Part shown: positions 30,310 to 38,728 of the stretch, piece by piece
Layout of the letters: each line of letters begins with the position of its first letter
How positions within the stretch are numbered: position 1 is the first letter of the stretch
Source: Myxococcales bacterium
Lineage (GTDB): Bacteria; Myxococcota_A; Polyangia; Fen-1088
Direction of reading: 5' to 3'
Length of the DNA: 64,000 nucleotides
Assembly (NCBI GenBank): GCA_022184915.1
Contig: JAGTJU010000003.1
Location: 434,001-498,000 of the forward strand
Translations under genes and position numbers: made by a program
Notes under the pieces: generated by a model
Databases searched by the model: none
What the model was told of the DNA's origin: nothing
What the model saw: only the letters and a program-made list of their open reading frames with translations

Positions 30310-31606
30310 TCAAAGATCTTCGTGTAAATACCGTCGCTTGCCGTCGGCATAGTCCGCGGTGACGTGCCCTTGTCCTTCAAGCAGCCAGCGATAGGTGACG
30401 AGGCCCTCGATGCCCACCGGCCCCCGCGCGTGCAGCTTGTCGGTGCTGATCCCCACCTCCGCGCCGAGTCCGAAGCGATATCCGTCCGAAAACCGGGTGC
30501 TGGCGTTGTGAAAACAGCAGGCCGCGTCGACTTCCCTCAAAAACCGGGCCGCCGCCTCGGGGTTCTCCGTGACGATGGCCTCCGTGTGGCGCGAGCCGTG
30601 ACGTGCGATGTGATCCAGCGCGTCGTCGAGACCAGACACTCGTTTGACCGACAGCACCAGAGCCCCGTACTCCGTATCCCAGTCTGCGTCCGTGGCGGGC
30701 ACCAGGCCCGGGTGGCGCGCCCGCGTGGCCTCGCATCCCCGCAACTCCACCCCGGCCTCGCGCAAGGCGCCCACGGTGAGGTCCAGCGCGGCCCCCGCAT
30801 CCGCGTCCCACAGCAGGGTCTCAGCGGCGTTGCAAGCTGCCGGGTAGGTGGTCTTTGCATCGACGACGATGCGCGCCGCCTTCGGCGCGTCGGCCTGGGC
30901 GTGAAGGTAGACGTGACAAATGCCGTCCGCGTGGGCCATCACGGGGATCTGCGTGTTGTCGCGAACGTAGTGCACGAACGCGGAGGAGCCCCGCGCGATC
31001 ATCAGGTCCACCAGGTCGTGCTGCGCAAGGAGCTCGGCGACCCCCGCGCGGTCCTCGATGAGCACCACGGCCCGGACGTCCACGCCGTGGGCGGCAAGCA
31101 CCTCGTGGATCACCTCGACCGAAGCGCGGTTCGTCCGCAGCGCTTCTTTGCCACCCTTGAGCACCACGGCGTTGCCGCTCTTGAGCGCCAAACCCGTGAT
31201 TTGCACGAGCGCATCGGGACGCGCCTCGAAGACCACGCCCGAGGACCCCCAGCGGGCAGCTCACGCGCCGCAGCACGAGGCCCTCGTCGAGGCGCCGGTG
31301 GGTGAGCAAGCGCCCCACCACTTCGGGCGCCTGGGCCAGCTGGCGCAGGCCCTCCACGAGGGTGCCCAGCTTCTTTCCGTCCATCGCCAAACGCTTGACC
31401 AGGGCTGCCCCCAGCTCGCCCTGAGCCGCTGCCTCTTCGGCCGCCGCCGTGTCGCGGCCATTCGCTTCCAAGAGCCGCGCTTGCACCTCGGGACGCTCGA
31501 GGGCAGACGCAAAATCTTCGAGCAGACGCCGGCGCGCCTCGGGCGCAAGCGCCGCCAAGCGGAGCCCTGCGGCCTTGGCCGCGGTGATGGTTTCACGCAA
31601 CGACAT
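30310..31606 (-). pseudogene. proA: Gamma-glutamyl phosphate reductase, one-base frameshift
   Basis: Second step of proline synthesis. The N-terminal third reads from ATG 31606 (MSLRETITAAKAAGLRLAAL) to RVSCPLGVLG. The remaining two thirds read in the +1 frame from VVFEARPDALVQITGLALKS to the stop at 30310, including the catalytic Cys region TYPAACNAAETLL. One surplus base near 31237-31240 explains the break; removing it restores a full-length ProA. With an intact proB nearby, a sequence error or very recent mutation is likely. Confidence 0.85.
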
Positions 31607-31663
31607 GACGAGCGGAGCGTACGTGATTCCCCCCGTCCGCGCAGCGGGCGGCCCCCGCCCGCG

Positions 31664-32692
31664 TCAGGTCAGTCCCTGACGGCCCGCCCACTGCCGCGCC
31701 AGAAGCGCAGAGCCGCGACAGCCCGCCATGTCCTGGTCGGCGGCGTACTCGATCTGAATCTCTTGCGCCAGCAGAGGGAAGGCCTCCCGCTGGAACGTCT
31801 CCCTCACGTTTCGGAGGTAGCGCGCGCGGAAGGCGTCGCTGCTTTCCGTGATGCCTCCGCCGATCAAGAAGATGTGTGGATCGAAGGCGTGGGCCAGCTG
31901 CACGAAGAGGTAGCCGAGCGCCTTGGCCTGATAGTCGAAGAGCTCGAGCGCCAAGGCATCGCCCTTTTGGGCAAGCCCCAGGAGGCGCACCGCGCGCGCG
32001 CGCCCTTCGTCGGGAATGTCGCGCAGGGCGTGATCCGGCGCCTTGCCTTTTTCGAAGGCCTTGCGCAGCTGCTTGTCGAGCGCGGCGAGCGAGACGAACG
32101 CCTCGGCGCAGGCTCGTTTTCCGCAGCCACACACGGGCACGTCGCCATCGGTGACGAGGTCGTACGTGGGCAGGCGCATGTGACCAAACTCCGCGCCGTA
32201 CCCCCGGACCCCGGTCAGCACGTTGCCGCCCTGCACGAACGCACCGCCCAAGCCCGTTCCCAGGATCGCCGCGCCCAGGCTCTTGTCCGGGGCGTCGCCG
32301 AAGAGCCGGAAGTACTCCCAGTACGCCGCCGCGTTGCCGTCGTTCGCGTACAGCACGGGTTTGTCGATCGCGTCCTGGAAGGCGGCCCGAATCGGGAAGT
32401 TCAACCAGTCGGGGTGCTTGAGGTTGGGCGATCGGCCCAGCACACCGTCAAGCGAGGCGGGGCCCGGTGTATCGAGCCCCACGGCCACCACGCGATCCCA
32501 GGAGGCACCCGCGAGCGCGAGCGCCTTTTCGGCCGCTTTCGCGAGCTGGCCCACCGTGGTGCGGGGCCCTTCGCTGGCAAGGGAGAGGACCTTCTCCCAC
32601 TCGTCGATCAGGATTCGTCCGTCGCGGCTCGTGACGGTTGCCTTGATGTCGGTGCCGCCCATGTCGACGCCGACGAACAGGTCGCGCTGCAT
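31664..32692 (-). CDS. ROK-family sugar kinase (glucokinase-like)
   Basis: 342 residues, cytoplasmic. ATP/phosphate motif GVDMGGTDIKATV is at the N-terminus. AGLDTPG-like VGLDTPGPASL, GTGLGGAFVQGG and the ROK zinc site (GHMRLPTYD..., then VCGCGKRACAEAF) follow. It has no DNA-binding domain, so it is a kinase rather than a NagC-type repressor. Glucose or an N-acetylhexosamine is the likely substrate, but sequence does not decide. It sits between proB and proA on the same strand. Confidence 0.88.
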   Translation of the reverse strand: MQRDLFVGVDMGGTDIKATVTSRDGRILIDEWEKVLSLASEGPRTTVGQLAKAAEKALALAGASWDRVVAVGLDTPGPASLDGVLGRSPNLKHPDWLNFPIRAAFQDAIDKPVLYANDGNAAAYWEYFRLFGDAPDKSLGAAILGTGLGGAFVQGGNVLTGVRGYGAEFGHMRLPTYDLVTDGDVPVCGCGKRACAEAFVSLAALDKQLRKAFEKGKAPDHALRDIPDEGRARAVRLLGLAQKGDALALELFDYQAKALGYLFVQLAHAFDPHIFLIGGGITESSDAFRARYLRNVRETFQREAFPLLAQEIQIEYAADQDMAGCRGSALLARQWAGRQGLT

Positions 32693-32829
32693 GCTGAAGA
32701 TCCGGGTTGTTTTGTGGGGGCGGAGGTGCCGGTGAGGGCTGACCGCGAGGGCTCGGCCGAGGGCTCACTATGCCGGCATTTCCAGGCGGGTGCACGAAAA
32801 AACCCCGCGGCCGCGTGGCGCACGGCCCA

Positions 32830-34014
32830 TCACAAACTGCCCATGACGAGGTTGTCACGGGTGATGATCGCGTCATAGGTGCGAAAGCCGAGCACCTGGC
32901 CGATGTCGTCACTGTGCCGGCCCAGCAGAGCGCGGCACGACAGGGCGTCGTAGTTGACCAAGCCCCGCCCGTGGATCCGCCCCGAAGCGTCGCGAATCTC
33001 GACCAAATCGCCTTTGCCGAAATCGCCCTCCACGCCCACGACCCCGATGGGTAGTAAAGACGCCTTGTGTTCGACCAGCGCGCGCAGAGCCCCCTCATTG
33101 ACGACGACCGCGCCGCGGCGGCGGCCCGACACCGCGATGTGCCTCCAGCGTGGCCCCCTGCGCTCCCGGGGCCGCACCAGCGTGCCGAGATCCTCACCGG
33201 CGAGCAGGCGCTCCACGATCCGGGGCTCGTTGCCGCTGGCGATCACCACCGAAGTTCCCTCGGCCGTCGCCACACGCGCCGCTTCGAGCTTGCTGGCCAT
33301 GCCCCCCGTGCCACCCGCCGACACCCCGGCTGCACTCGCCAAACTTTCGTCGTCTACGACTTCGAGTTCGGCGATTCTGACCGCCTCCGGGTGGGCCTTG
33401 GGGTTTTTGTCGTAAAGCCCCGCCACGTCGGTGAGCATCACGAGCAGGTCGGCGTCGAGCGCCGTGGCGACCAGGGCCGAGAGACCGTCGTTGTCACCAA
33501 ACACGGGGCGGTCGTCGCTCGTCTCGGCGCCCCGGCGCTGATGCTCCATCAGCTCACGCACGCTGACGCTGTCGTTTTCGTTGATGACGGGAATCGTTCC
33601 GAGCTCGAGCAAGCGCATCAACGTGGTCCGCACGCAGAGCGCCCGGTCGCGGTCCCCCAGGTCTTCCTGGGTCAGCAGAACCTGAGCGGCCGTGACGCCC
33701 AGGTCGCCGAAGGCCCGGGCGTACATGGCCATCAAGTGACCCTGACCCACGGCCGCGCAGGCCTGGCGCAGGCCCAAGGACCGGGGCCGCTCGGTAAGGC
33801 CCAGCTGGCGCATGCCCATGCCCACCGCCCCGCTCGACACCAGGACCACGTCCAGCCCCGCGAGCCGCAGACGCGCCAAGGATTCCACGAGGCTCATGAG
33901 CCGCCCGAGGGCCAGCTCGACACCGTTGTGGGTGACCACCTGGGTGCCCAACTTCACCACCAAGCGGTGGCTCTGCGCCAAAGCGAGACGATCGGCAGAC
34001 ATGAGGCTGGGCAA
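32830..34014 (-). CDS. proB: Glutamate 5-kinase with PUA domain
   Basis: First step of proline synthesis. The amino-acid-kinase fold has VVKLGTQVV, VSSGAVGMGMRQLG and VINENDSVSV. A C-terminal PUA domain (about 290-380; RGAVVVNEGALRALVEHKASLLPIG) gives the long 394-residue form. The ATG at 34002 (MSADRLALAQSHRLVVK) is an alternative to 34014. ProA lies downstream, separated by the ROK kinase gene. Confidence 0.95.
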   Translation of the reverse strand: MPSLMSADRLALAQSHRLVVKLGTQVVTHNGVELALGRLMSLVESLARLRLAGLDVVLVSSGAVGMGMRQLGLTERPRSLGLRQACAAVGQGHLMAMYARAFGDLGVTAAQVLLTQEDLGDRDRALCVRTTLMRLLELGTIPVINENDSVSVRELMEHQRRGAETSDDRPVFGDNDGLSALVATALDADLLVMLTDVAGLYDKNPKAHPEAVRIAELEVVDDESLASAAGVSAGGTGGMASKLEAARVATAEGTSVVIASGNEPRIVERLLAGEDLGTLVRPRERRGPRWRHIAVSGRRRGAVVVNEGALRALVEHKASLLPIGVVGVEGDFGKGDLVEIRDASGRIHGRGLVNYDALSCRALLGRHSDDIGQVLGFRTYDAIITRDNLVMGSL

Positions 34015-34096
34015 TCTACCTCAGCCCTCGGAAGAATGCCGCCTTTGCTGCGGGGCGTGGGCCACACCCCACCACGTCCCGCTCTGCACGCAAAAA

Positions 34097-34116
34097 GGGG
34101 CCGCTTGCGCGACCCC
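34097..34116 (-). terminator. Intrinsic terminator of the pilin gene
   Basis: On the minus strand GGGGTCGC and GCGGCCCC pair (one G-T) around a GCAA tetraloop, followed at once by five T residues (34096-34092). It is 25 bases past the pilin stop codon. The same region lies upstream of proB, so it also separates the two transcripts. Confidence 0.85.
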
Positions 34117-34141
34117 CTCGAGACCCGACTCAGGTGGCGAG

Positions 34142-34684
34142 TTACTCGATCTCGTTGCCCAGCACCGTGTTGAACGAGTAGGCGTCTCCCGTGGTGGCGT
34201 TGATCTGGCCGATGCGGCGGAACTGGGCCAGCGTGTTGTCGCAGTCGAGGTCGCCCTCGGCCTCGGCCGTGAAGTTCGAGGCGGTGCTGACGCCGGCCGA
34301 GCTGTAAAGCGGACGGTAGTAGTGGGCTTCGGCCAGGTTGAAGTTCATCGCCTGCCAGCCCGCATCGGTGTCGTACACCGCAGAGTTCGCGGGGCACTTC
34401 ATGCCGGCTTGGGTGCAGCACTTGGCGGCCTCGGACGCGGCCACCGTGGGGAACTGCTTGGGAAGGATCGTTCCCGTGGCGTCGTTGTGGTCTGCTTCGT
34501 AGTACGACACGGCGCCGGTCCAGATCTTGTTCAACGTCTGCGAAGCCTCGGCCGTCCGGCTCTTCTTGATGTAGCGGCTGAACGCCGGGATGGCGACGGC
34601 CGCCAAGATGCCGATGATGGCAACGACGATCATGAGCTCGACCAGCGTGAAACCTGCGTTCTGCTTGCGCCCTTTACGAATCAT
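34142..34684 (-). CDS. Type IV pilin-like major subunit (PilA-like)
   Basis: 180 residues. A short positive leader ([11 protein letters not shown]) is followed by the classic prepilin cleavage site and hydrophobic helix, [21 protein letters not shown], with Glu at +5. The globular domain has cysteines in [11 protein letters not shown] and LDCD that could close a D-loop. The start ATG at 34684 has AAGGAG 6 bases before it; the longer frame to 34750 is not used. A sigma-54 promoter and own terminator make it a single-gene unit. No other pilus gene is in the window, so it could be an accessory pilin. Confidence 0.9.
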   Translation of the reverse strand: MIRKGRKQNAGFTLVELMIVVAIIGILAAVAIPAFSRYIKKSRTAEASQTLNKIWTGAVSYYEADHNDATGTILPKQFPTVAASEAAKCCTQAGMKCPANSAVYDTDAGWQAMNFNLAEAHYYRPLYSSAGVSTASNFTAEAEGDLDCDNTLAQFRRIGQINATTGDAYSFNTVLGNEIE

Positions 34685-34750
34685 GGTGACTCCTTGCTTC
34701 CTTGGTTTGCGTCCGAGGGCGCTTGCGTCCGGCCCCCGTGTTTTCCTCAT

Positions 34751-34766
34751 TGCAGCGGTCGTGCCA
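34751..34766 (-). promoter_or_regulatory. Sigma-54 promoter of the pilin gene
   Basis: The minus strand reads TGGCACGACCGCTGCA, matching TGGCACG-N4-TTGCA except for one base, with the invariant GG and GC ten bases apart. Transcription would start near 34740, giving a leader of about 55 bases before the ATG at 34684. Myxococcus pilA is known to need sigma-54 and PilR, so the match fits the gene. Confidence 0.85.
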
Positions 34767-34878
34767 GAGGCATTTCCAGGCGTTTTCTGCGGGTTTTTGA
34801 CCCTCCGAAGGCAGGGATTGAGCTAGGCGAGCGTCAAGCCTGTGGCGATTGAGTCATGCGGGTCCGGCGCAGTGATGA

Positions 34879-34902
34879 GTTTGGGCACTTTCCGGTGCCC
34901 AA
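34879..34902. promoter_or_regulatory. Palindrome upstream of the pilin promoter (candidate activator site)
   Basis: TTTGGGCAC (34879-34887) and GTGCCCAAA (34894-34902) form a perfect 9-base inverted repeat with a 6-base gap. It lies about 115-140 bases upstream of the -24 element, where enhancer-binding proteins such as PilR usually bind. No U-tract follows on either strand, so it is not a typical terminator. Nothing else coding was seen in the 382-base gap 34685-35066. Confidence 0.5.
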
Positions 34903-35066
34903 ATTCGTCAAGGGCCCTCGTCACTGCCGAGATCCGTCACAACCAGGCGCGGCACGGCCATGCTTTGTGAAGGCTGCGGCGCCCTCAACGACCACAGGCG
35001 CCCTGAAGGACGCCCGTCACGAAGCAACAGGAAACGCGCGGGCCCTTGGACAGCCCCAACGCCCCG

Positions 35067-37404
35067 TCAATTGAAGTAGCGGCGCTCGTTCCGTGGGTAA
35101 GAACGCCAAGGACCGCAGGACGAGCTGTCGTCCACGACCGGAGCGGGATCTTTGTGCGTCTGCGTGCCCGAGCAGTCGGGCATGACCTTCGTCGGAACCA
35201 CCCAGCCCGTGGCAGCCGTGTCGTCACAGCCATAAACGACGCCCTCGAACTCGGGGCGCCCCACGATGCCATTGACCGTAAAGGTGCGTGGCCCCGTCAC
35301 GGTGATCTTCTGCTTGCCGTTCGCGTGCGTCTGACAGAGCAGGCCTTGCACGAAAACGTCGTCGCCCGTCTCTAGGCCATGGTCTTTGCCGGTGGTGACT
35401 TGCACGGGCGAGCCCCACGAGACATCGATGATCGGGACGTGCGGGCATTCCTTGCCGTCGGCGTCGTGATCGATGCACACCCGAATGGGCCGGCTGACTT
35501 GTTTGAGGCCCAACTTGTCCTCCGCAAGCGCGGCCACGCAGGCCCAGCCGTCCGAGATGTTGCTGCCGCGCGCTTCGAGCTGCCGTCCAGCGCATTCGAC
35601 TCCGGCGCGTATAGGCCCGGGCGTCCACACGGAGGGCAGCTTGTCCTGCGTGTACGTGGTGAACACGGACATGAAGTGCCCGTGAGCGCTGATGACGGGG
35701 CCCTCGCTGTGCCTGGCCTTGGTGGCATTCCACGTGGGAGCCAAGGTTCCGCACAGCGGCTTGACGGGCTGGGAGAGCCCTCCGGTCAAGCAGGCCGGGG
35801 CGGGCGCCTCGGGGAAGTTGTCTGGCTGTCCACTCGCGGTGAGCGGCTCGAGCCCCAAAAGCAAGATGTCGTTGGCGCCCATGGGCCGGGTCGTGGGGAC
35901 CAAGGTGGGGTTGACCGCGTCGCACCGGCCATCGCCATCACTGTCAACCACCAACGCCCGGCTCGTATCGTCGAGCACCAACAGGTCCACGCGCTTGACC
36001 CCGGCAATCGGCACGAAGTCGATGTTGCCCGCCACCACCTGATTTCCCTGGTCTTCCGCCCTGACCCGCACGTCGAAAGCTTGATTGACCAACTGGCCGT
36101 CATCGACCGCATCCGGCCCCACCGGATCGAAGGGCCACGAGCATCGGTAGATTTCGCTGAAGTTGACGTCATAGCGAAAGTCGTCCGGAGGATCCAGCTC
36201 GGACAGAGGCGGCATGTTGTCGAGGGACAGGAGATAGCCATCGGTGTTCTCGTTACCCAGCCGGTCCGAAGCGCGAAACGAGATTGAGGGGAAGATCGCG
36301 TTGGCGGGAAGCAGCTTCGTATCGAAGAGCCGCGAATACTTGGCCACCATGCTGCCCGCGGGCGGCGGATTCAGACGCACCTCGAATTGGCTTTCGTTCC
36401 CGTTGCCGATCACGGCCACGACGGACGAAGGTTCCACCCCCGCCAGGTCAGTTACCACGGCCGAGATCTCGATGATGCCCCCGATGAGCTGCCCCTTGGC
36501 AGGGGCAAGAGACGCAAACGATGGCCCCACGTTGTCGGCGACGAACTTGCGCGCTCCCACGCCTTGCGTGCCGTTGCTGTTCTTGGCGCGCACCGTGACG
36601 AGTTGCTCGCCCGACAGCCGCGGCACAAAGGCGTTGAAGTCGATGGTGGCCACGTAGGTATCGGGCTCGACCGCCTCGAAGGCCTGCGGCTTGTCGCCCA
36701 GAAAGATCATGATGTCGGAGAGAGGCTTGAACTGCGGATCCTCCACCTTGACTTCGATGCGAGCCGAGTTCTTGAAGGGCTCGCCTTCGGTGGGTTTCAC
36801 GAAGGTGATCACCGGTCCTGCGTCGACGAGGAACTCCACCGTGCCGGCGATGGCCGCTCCGGTGCTGGTCGAGAAGGTCACCTTCAGCGTGACCCGGCCG
36901 CTCGGCAGATCCGAGAGCGGAACCAACACGTTGCCGAAGGTGTAGGTGACCCGCGCGGGATCATCCGTCCCGACACGTGGGAGCCCCGATCTGCTCGAGA
37001 CGCACCGGCATGCGGGGCGTGGTGGCGTTCGGCACCTCGATGAGCGCCGTGGCGGCCGCGATCGAGGGCAGGTCGGCCCCCGACACCGACGATAGCTGCA
37101 ACCTCACCACGGGCTCGAAGACGTCGATAGTCTTCACGATGGCATTGGCGAAAGGGCTCGCGAACACGATGCTCGAGTTCACGCCCACCAAGCCATCCAT
37201 CACCACCGGGGCGTCAGGGCTAGGGCTTGCGTCGAAGCCCAGCGCGGCTTCCTCTTCGGCCGTATCGACCACGACGCGCCCCGAGGGGCCCCCATCGCCC
37301 CCGCCCCACACGGGAGGGCCCGGCACCGCATCGTCGGCCCCCCCGCAGGCTGCGAGGGTGGCGATGAGTCCGAAGGTCAAGATGCGGACCTGGTTCGGCT
37401 TCAT
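35067..37404 (-). pseudogene. Large lipoprotein with Ig-like domains, one-base frameshift
   Basis: The signal peptide MKPNQVRILTFGLIATLAAC gives a lipoprotein. The first frame continues through an Ig-like domain to MPVRLEQIG. Sense then resumes in the +1 frame (VGTDDPARVTYTFGNVLVPL) and runs about 630 more residues to 35067. That part has at least three Ig-like units (VEFLVDAGPVITFVKPTEGE, VGPSFASLAPAKGQ) and a Cys-containing C-terminal region. One extra G in the G4 run at 36984-36987 accounts for the shift, restoring a protein of about 780 residues. Probably a surface protein; function unknown. Confidence 0.78.
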
Positions 37405-37580
37405 GGTCGTCGTCGCTCCCGTCTTCCAGAACAAGAAAATGCAGGCATCGTTCAGACGCCGGAACGGAGCCGGCCGCTGCTTCGCCCAAACACTCGGCAG
37501 ATGAAGGCCAAAACTGTGGCCAGGACGGGGGCGGCAGGGGAGGCCGCGCGCCGTGAGACGCTGGCGCCTTCGCTGCGGGG

Positions 37581-37617
37581 AAAAAAAACGGCAACCGCAG
37601 GTTGGATGCGGTTGCCG
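37581..37617 (-). terminator. Intrinsic terminator with perfect 11-bp stem and T8
   Basis: On the minus strand CGGCAACCGCA (37617-37607) pairs with TGCGGTTGCCG (37599-37589) around a 7-base loop, followed by eight T residues (37588-37581). No coding gene on this strand ends just upstream, so it ends a noncoding transcript or attenuates the lipoprotein leader. Confidence 0.92.
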
Positions 37618-37723
37618 GCGCGTGCCTCCGAACCGGTGGCGAGGGACCACAATCGCCCTCGCCAGTCGCCACGGATGCCCTTTCGGGGGCGAAAAGGGGG
37701 TTCCGCCCGCCGTCAGGCTGCGA
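37581..37723 (-). ncRNA. Candidate sigma-54-dependent small RNA (Pxr-like architecture)
   Basis: About 140 bases between a sigma-54 promoter and a strong terminator, with no convincing coding frame. Three stem-loops in order of transcription: SL1 at 37698-37678 (CCCTTT/AAAGGG stem with a C-rich loop); SL2 at 37664-37637 (perfect 9-bp TGGCGAGGG/CCCTCGCCA); SL3 at 37617-37589, the terminator. Myxococcus Pxr is a sigma-54-dependent three-stem-loop RNA with a C-run in the first loop; resemblance is by architecture from memory, not alignment. It could instead be an attenuated leader of the lipoprotein gene whose ATG is at 37404. Confidence 0.6.
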
Positions 37724-37733
37724 TGGAGTCGGA

Positions 37734-37749
37734 TGCACCTCTCGTGCCA
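37734..37749 (-). promoter_or_regulatory. Sigma-54 promoter of the candidate small RNA
   Basis: The minus strand reads TGGCACGAGAGGTGCA: full TGGCACG, then GC of the -12 element at the exact 10-base spacing. Predicted start is near 37723. Three GACTCG-type motifs lie upstream, two direct (37849-37854 and 37859-37864) and one inverted (CGAGTC, 37825-37830), at a distance suited to an enhancer-binding protein. Confidence 0.75.
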
Positions 37750-37936
37750 GGTCATCGCGCGGCCGAGCTCGGCCCCCACGTACCCGCCGGACCGAGAACG
37801 TCGCTCGGGCAGGCAAGAGTCATACGAGTCAGACCCAAGCAGTCATAGGACTCGATGGGACTCGGCCCCGGAGCTCGGGGTTTCGACGGCGAAACCTACA
37901 CAAGCGTTCGGTGCGCGGGCGGGGTAGAGTGATGCT

Positions 37937-38617
37937 ATGCGCTGGTTGCTTTTTTCGGTGCTCATGGTCACGGCGGCCACCTCGACCCGACGGGTCCGGG
38001 CCGAGCCGCCCAGCCCGCCTTCGCCCGTCCCCACCCGCGCCAAAAGCCCGCCGCCGCCTGCGGACCAGGTCAAGCTGCTGGAGTTGCTCGCGTCGCCGGG
38101 CCTCATCACCCCCGCGAAGCTGGAAGCGCTCGGCCGCGACGCCGACCTGGCTCTCATCGACATTCTGCGAGATGCCGCCGTGGAGCGCGCGCTCAAAGCC
38201 CGGGCCATCGACGCCCTGGCGGCCACGGGGTCGCCCGTTGCGCGCGACCATCTGGTGCGGATGATCGCCACGGCCCCGCGCGAGGCGGACCTGGTGCTGC
38301 TGCGGCGCGCTTTTCTGGGTATTGGCTGGCTGCGGGACGGCCGCGCGGTGCAAATGCTCGCCCCCTGGCTCGACCACGCCGAACCCGAGGTGAGGCTCGA
38401 CGCGGCGGTGGCGCTGAACCTCACCCGGCGTGTGGACGCGCTCGAGGCGCTGGCCGCGCGACGAAAGCGCGAGAAGAACAAGCTGGTGGCGGGAAAGCTC
38501 GAGCGGTTGATCCACGACCTGGAGCAGGCCCTGCCCGCACAGCCCCCGCCGCCGCGGCAACATCCCCGGGTGCAGCCCCCGCCACCCATGGAAGGCCGAG
38601 ACAGAACCCGGCTGTGA
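37937..38617 (+). CDS. Exported HEAT-repeat protein
   Basis: 226 residues. A signal-peptide-like N-terminus (MRWLLFSVLMVTAATS) precedes a Pro-rich stretch. Helical repeats of HEAT type follow (VERALKARAIDALAATGSPVARDHLV, LDHAEPEVRLDAAVALNLT). A Pro/Gln-rich tail ends it. Probably a periplasmic adaptor; no enzyme motif. It is the first plus-strand gene after the candidate small RNA and is divergent from it. Confidence 0.72.
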   Translation: MRWLLFSVLMVTAATSTRRVRAEPPSPPSPVPTRAKSPPPPADQVKLLELLASPGLITPAKLEALGRDADLALIDILRDAAVERALKARAIDALAATGSPVARDHLVRMIATAPREADLVLLRRAFLGIGWLRDGRAVQMLAPWLDHAEPEVRLDAAVALNLTRRVDALEALAARRKREKNKLVAGKLERLIHDLEQALPAQPPPPRQHPRVQPPPPMEGRDRTRL

Positions 38618-38728
38618 GACCTGCCTTCGACGCGGCGCCTATGGTACCTTGAGTCGGCCGGGTGCCTACAGCGTCGACGACGCCCCTGCGAACCACCGGC
38701 GCCCGCCGACTCAAGGAGAGATGCCATC

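Noticed and set aside
32693-32829. CGCGGCCGCG palindrome with a T6 run after proB as a terminator
   Set aside because: The palindrome leaves almost no loop; I could not draw a convincing hairpin next to the T-run.
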